Part shown: positions 61,797 to 64,000 of the stretch, piece by piece
Numbering within the stretch: the first letter of the stretch is position 1
Layout of the letters: the number at the start of each line of letters is the position of its first letter
DNA from: Butyrivibrio sp. AC2005
GTDB taxonomy: Bacteria; Bacillota; Clostridia; Lachnospirales; Lachnospiraceae
Length of the DNA stretch: 64,000 nucleotides
Assembly (NCBI RefSeq): GCF_000424145.1
Contig: NZ_AUJI01000032.1
Location: forward strand, 1 to 64,000
Direction: 5' to 3'
Program-made: the position numbers and the translations under genes
Notes under the pieces: model-generated
Told to the model about the DNA's origin: nothing
Seen by the model: the letters and a program-made list of their open reading frames with translations, nothing else
The model's database searches: none

Positions 61797-63197
61797 ATGA
61801 ATTATAAAAAAGTAATTGGAACAGCTCTGACCATATCACTTTTTCTTTGTCAGGGATGTGGAAACGCAATGGAACAAACGGAAAGCAGAGAGAAGATAGA
61901 CAGCCTTTTTCCCAATATCGAAGAGACCTGGGTTGGAGATGTGATGGCACAGGCTGACGAAGATGGAATACATCTCAATTACCTGTATGATACGGATCAT
62001 AACGGTACAGGATATCATCCAATATACAGGTTTGACACAAAAGACTTCTGTAGCTATACAGATGCCGGAGAGATTATTCCGTTTGGAGAAAACATTGAGG
62101 ATCCTGATATAGCGGTAGGAACCGGAAGCTTTATTAAGGCAGAAAATGGCAAATACCATGCGTTTTATACAGGACACAATGACTATACGGAAACTTTTGA
62201 TAATAATCAGGACAGAGAGTGCCTGATGCACGCAGTAAGCAAAAATAATAAATCCTACAAAAAGCTACCAAAAGATACGATTCATGCTCCTGAAGGATAT
62301 AGCACAAATGATTTCAGGGATCCGCAAGTTATCCGGATGGATGAATATGACGAATATTGGATGCTGGTTGGCGGAAAAAGAAATGATGATTCAGGAAGCT
62401 GTATTCTGAAATATACATCAAAGAATTTATCAGACTGGAAATTTGAAGGTGAATTTTATTACAGTGATGAGCTTTATTTTATGGAGTGCCCGGATCTGTT
62501 TGAGATAGATGGCTGGTATTATCTTGTTTTTTCCTGGAATAATGTCACATACTACAGAATGACACAGGACCTCGAAGGAGAATGGATAAAGCCTGAAATT
62601 GATACATTTGATGGCAACGGTTTTTACGCTGCAAAAACTGTCCTTTATGACGGAACCCGTTATCTAGTGGGATTTCTTGATCATAAAAAGCGTGGCAGCG
62701 ATATTTTGGAATATACCTGGGCAGGTTCAGTCATGCCGTACAAACTGGTGAAAAAAGATGACAACACACTGGGAGTAACGATGCCTGACCAGTTCACGGA
62801 CTATTTTGAAAACGGAGCAGACAAAAAAGAACAGGGCATGAAGGTTACTTCTACGGAAAACCGGGGAATACTTCCGCGAAAAATGCTGCTTAAGGGCAAG
62901 GTTACCTTCAATAATACAAGCGGAAAAGCAGGTTTTTCCTTTGGAGATTATAAAGTAATTATTGATCCTGATCAGCAGGAGATTATCTATGATGCATTTG
63001 AGAATTCTCAGAAGTGCAGGCTGGAAGTCGGAAAGACGTATGATATAAAGCTGGTCGTGGAGAATGAAATAGTTGTGCTCTATGTTAATGATGAAAAAGC
63101 TCTCAGTAACCGGATTTATTCTGCTGTAGATAACGAATGGCAGATTTATATTGAAGGAGATGCTGAGTTTTCGGATATGGATATGTTTGTTTTTTGA
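61797..63197 (+). CDS. GH32-like lipoprotein (GDVM-type fructan-active enzyme)
   Basis: A 466-residue protein. Lipobox CQGC (C21), then a five-bladed propeller of the GH32/43/68 superfamily. FRDPQV (transition-state Asp) and MECPDLFEI (acid/base Glu) match GH32. The nucleophile motif WMNDPNG is replaced by VGDVMAQ. A C-terminal beta-sandwich (about 345-466) is present. It is probably a surface fructan hydrolase or fructotransferase. No clear Shine-Dalgarno precedes it, which hints at coupling through read-through. Confidence 0.75.
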   Translation: MNYKKVIGTALTISLFLCQGCGNAMEQTESREKIDSLFPNIEETWVGDVMAQADEDGIHLNYLYDTDHNGTGYHPIYRFDTKDFCSYTDAGEIIPFGENIEDPDIAVGTGSFIKAENGKYHAFYTGHNDYTETFDNNQDRECLMHAVSKNNKSYKKLPKDTIHAPEGYSTNDFRDPQVIRMDEYDEYWMLVGGKRNDDSGSCILKYTSKNLSDWKFEGEFYYSDELYFMECPDLFEIDGWYYLVFSWNNVTYYRMTQDLEGEWIKPEIDTFDGNGFYAAKTVLYDGTRYLVGFLDHKKRGSDILEYTWAGSVMPYKLVKKDDNTLGVTMPDQFTDYFENGADKKEQGMKVTSTENRGILPRKMLLKGKVTFNNTSGKAGFSFGDYKVIIDPDQQEIIYDAFENSQKCRLEVGKTYDIKLVVENEIVVLYVNDEKALSNRIYSAVDNEWQIYIEGDAEFSDMDMFVF

Positions 63198-63265
63198 AGA
63201 GGAGCCATCATGACGAAGTCATGATTTAGTATGGTTGCTTCATATTATATTAGATCGGAGTAATT

Positions 63266-64000
63266 ATGAGTGATAAGTTAAGCAAAGCCAGAGAATATGA
63301 GGAAAAAAGGGAGAAGCTTATAAAAAAGGAGCTAAAGCCGATTTTTCATCTGGTACCCAGAGTGGGCTGGATGAATGATCCAAACGGCTTTTCATATTAT
63401 GGTGGTAAGTTCCATATGTTCTACCAGTACTATCCCTATGATACAGTTTGGGGACCGATGCATTGGGGACATGCAGTAAGTACAGACCTTCTGCACTGGG
63501 AGAATCTTCCCGCAGCCATTGCACCGGATGAAAAATATGATAATTTTGGGTGTTTTTCAGGTAGTGCTATTGAACTTTCAGATGGCAAGCAGCTTCTTAT
63601 GTATACAGGAGTTATAAGGGAAGAAGACGAAGATGGTATTCTTCATGATGTTCAGACTCAGTGTATAGCGGTTGGTGATGGAAAAGATTACGTAAAGTAT
63701 GAGAATAATCCTGTACTTGATGAATCATCTCTTCCGGAAGGCGCCAGCAGAAATGATTTCCGTGATCCAAAGATATGGAGAGATAAGGATGGCTTTAAGG
63801 CTGTAATTGCAAGTAAGACTATGGATGCAGATGGTCAGCTGCTTCTTTTTAGCAGTAAGGATGGATTTGACTGGAAATACGAAAGGCTTCTTGCAAAGAA
63901 CAACCATCGTTTCGGACGTATGTGGGAATGCCCGGACTTCTTTGAATTAGATGGAAAACAGGTATTGCTTACAAGTCCTCAGGATATGCTTCCTGAAGAA
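63266..64000 (+). CDS. GH32 beta-fructosidase (sucrose/fructan hydrolase), partial
   Basis: An open frame from ATG 63266 (CGGAG upstream) to the window end. GWMNDPNG carries the nucleophile Asp, FRDPK the transition-state stabiliser and ECPDFF the acid/base Glu, all canonical GH32 motifs. No signal peptide, so it is cytoplasmic and would split imported sucrose or short fructans. The C-terminus lies outside the window. Confidence 0.9.
   Translation, partial: MSDKLSKAREYEEKREKLIKKELKPIFHLVPRVGWMNDPNGFSYYGGKFHMFYQYYPYDTVWGPMHWGHAVSTDLLHWENLPAAIAPDEKYDNFGCFSGSAIELSDGKQLLMYTGVIREEDEDGILHDVQTQCIAVGDGKDYVKYENNPVLDESSLPEGASRNDFRDPKIWRDKDGFKAVIASKTMDADGQLLLFSSKDGFDWKYERLLAKNNHRFGRMWECPDFFELDGKQVLLTSPQDMLPEE

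Noticed and set aside
1..64000. CRISPR arrays, rRNA operons, replication origins
   Set aside because: No regularly spaced repeats, rRNA-like sequence or DnaA-box cluster was noticed on either strand.

Overview
The window looks like chromosomal DNA of a low-to-moderate GC Firmicute, most likely a Lachnospiraceae member close to Butyrivibrio or Pseudobutyrivibrio. This is inferred from AGGAGG-type ribosome binding sites, the protein families present (Rpn/PD-(D/E)XK, DUF3990/DUF3791, YcxB, LplB/YtcP-type sugar permeases, GH32) and the general character of the proteins. Base 1 begins with TGTTGT, which matches the inverted right end of a transposon, so the window may start at a contig edge inside a repeated element.

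Layout. 1-3016: a three-gene DDE/AAA transposon whose right end lies inside a WYL-family regulator gene. 3.0-7.8 kb: small accessory genes (isochorismatase-like, YoaP-type acetyltransferase, Rpn-like nuclease). 8.3-14.8 kb: a TetR-controlled redox operon of two aldo/keto reductases, a flavin reductase, a flavodoxin, a carboxymuconolactone decarboxylase-cupin fusion, a lipoprotein flavodoxin and a broken membrane/DUF362 gene. 14.8-21.4 kb: an RNA-repair island with an XRE regulator, two calcineurin-type phosphoesterases, a structured non-coding stretch, an array of divergent CCA-less tRNA genes (Ile-UAU, an Ala-like element, Thr-UGU, Asp-GUC, Met-CAU), a Thg1-like 3'-5' polymerase, a DRB0094-type RNA ligase, a T4 Rnl1-like RNA ligase and a bacterial-type PARG. 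21.5-48 kb: a long, almost wholly plus-strand accessory region with toxin-antitoxin pairs, GNAT acetyltransferases, phosphatases and many gene fragments (macro domain, RloA/RloB-like, NUDIX, GNAT, MBL, AGCS, carbamoyltransferase, IS4). 48-56.5 kb: M20 peptidase, an HD + tyrosine-phosphatase fusion, a PreA-like iron-sulfur oxidoreductase and a secreted histidine acid phosphatase. 56.9-64 kb: a fructan/sucrose locus with a divergent LacI regulator, two CUT1 permeases, a binding lipoprotein and two GH32 enzymes, the last running off the window.

The most interesting part is the RNA-repair island. Two of its tRNA genes (Ile-UAU and Met-CAU) cannot form a Watson-Crick pair at position 1:72, and they lie directly upstream of a Thg1-like enzyme, a family known to rebuild tRNA 5' ends. 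Two ligases of different families, two phosphoesterases and a PARG complete a plausible repair kit. A deletion-like junction joins the Thg1 and first ligase genes out of frame. Other notable items are a hairpin element that forms the C-termini of two unrelated genes and shows compensatory base changes, a 138-bp direct repeat around a phosphatase/PhzF block, and recurring fragments of recombinase and relaxase ends in the accessory region.
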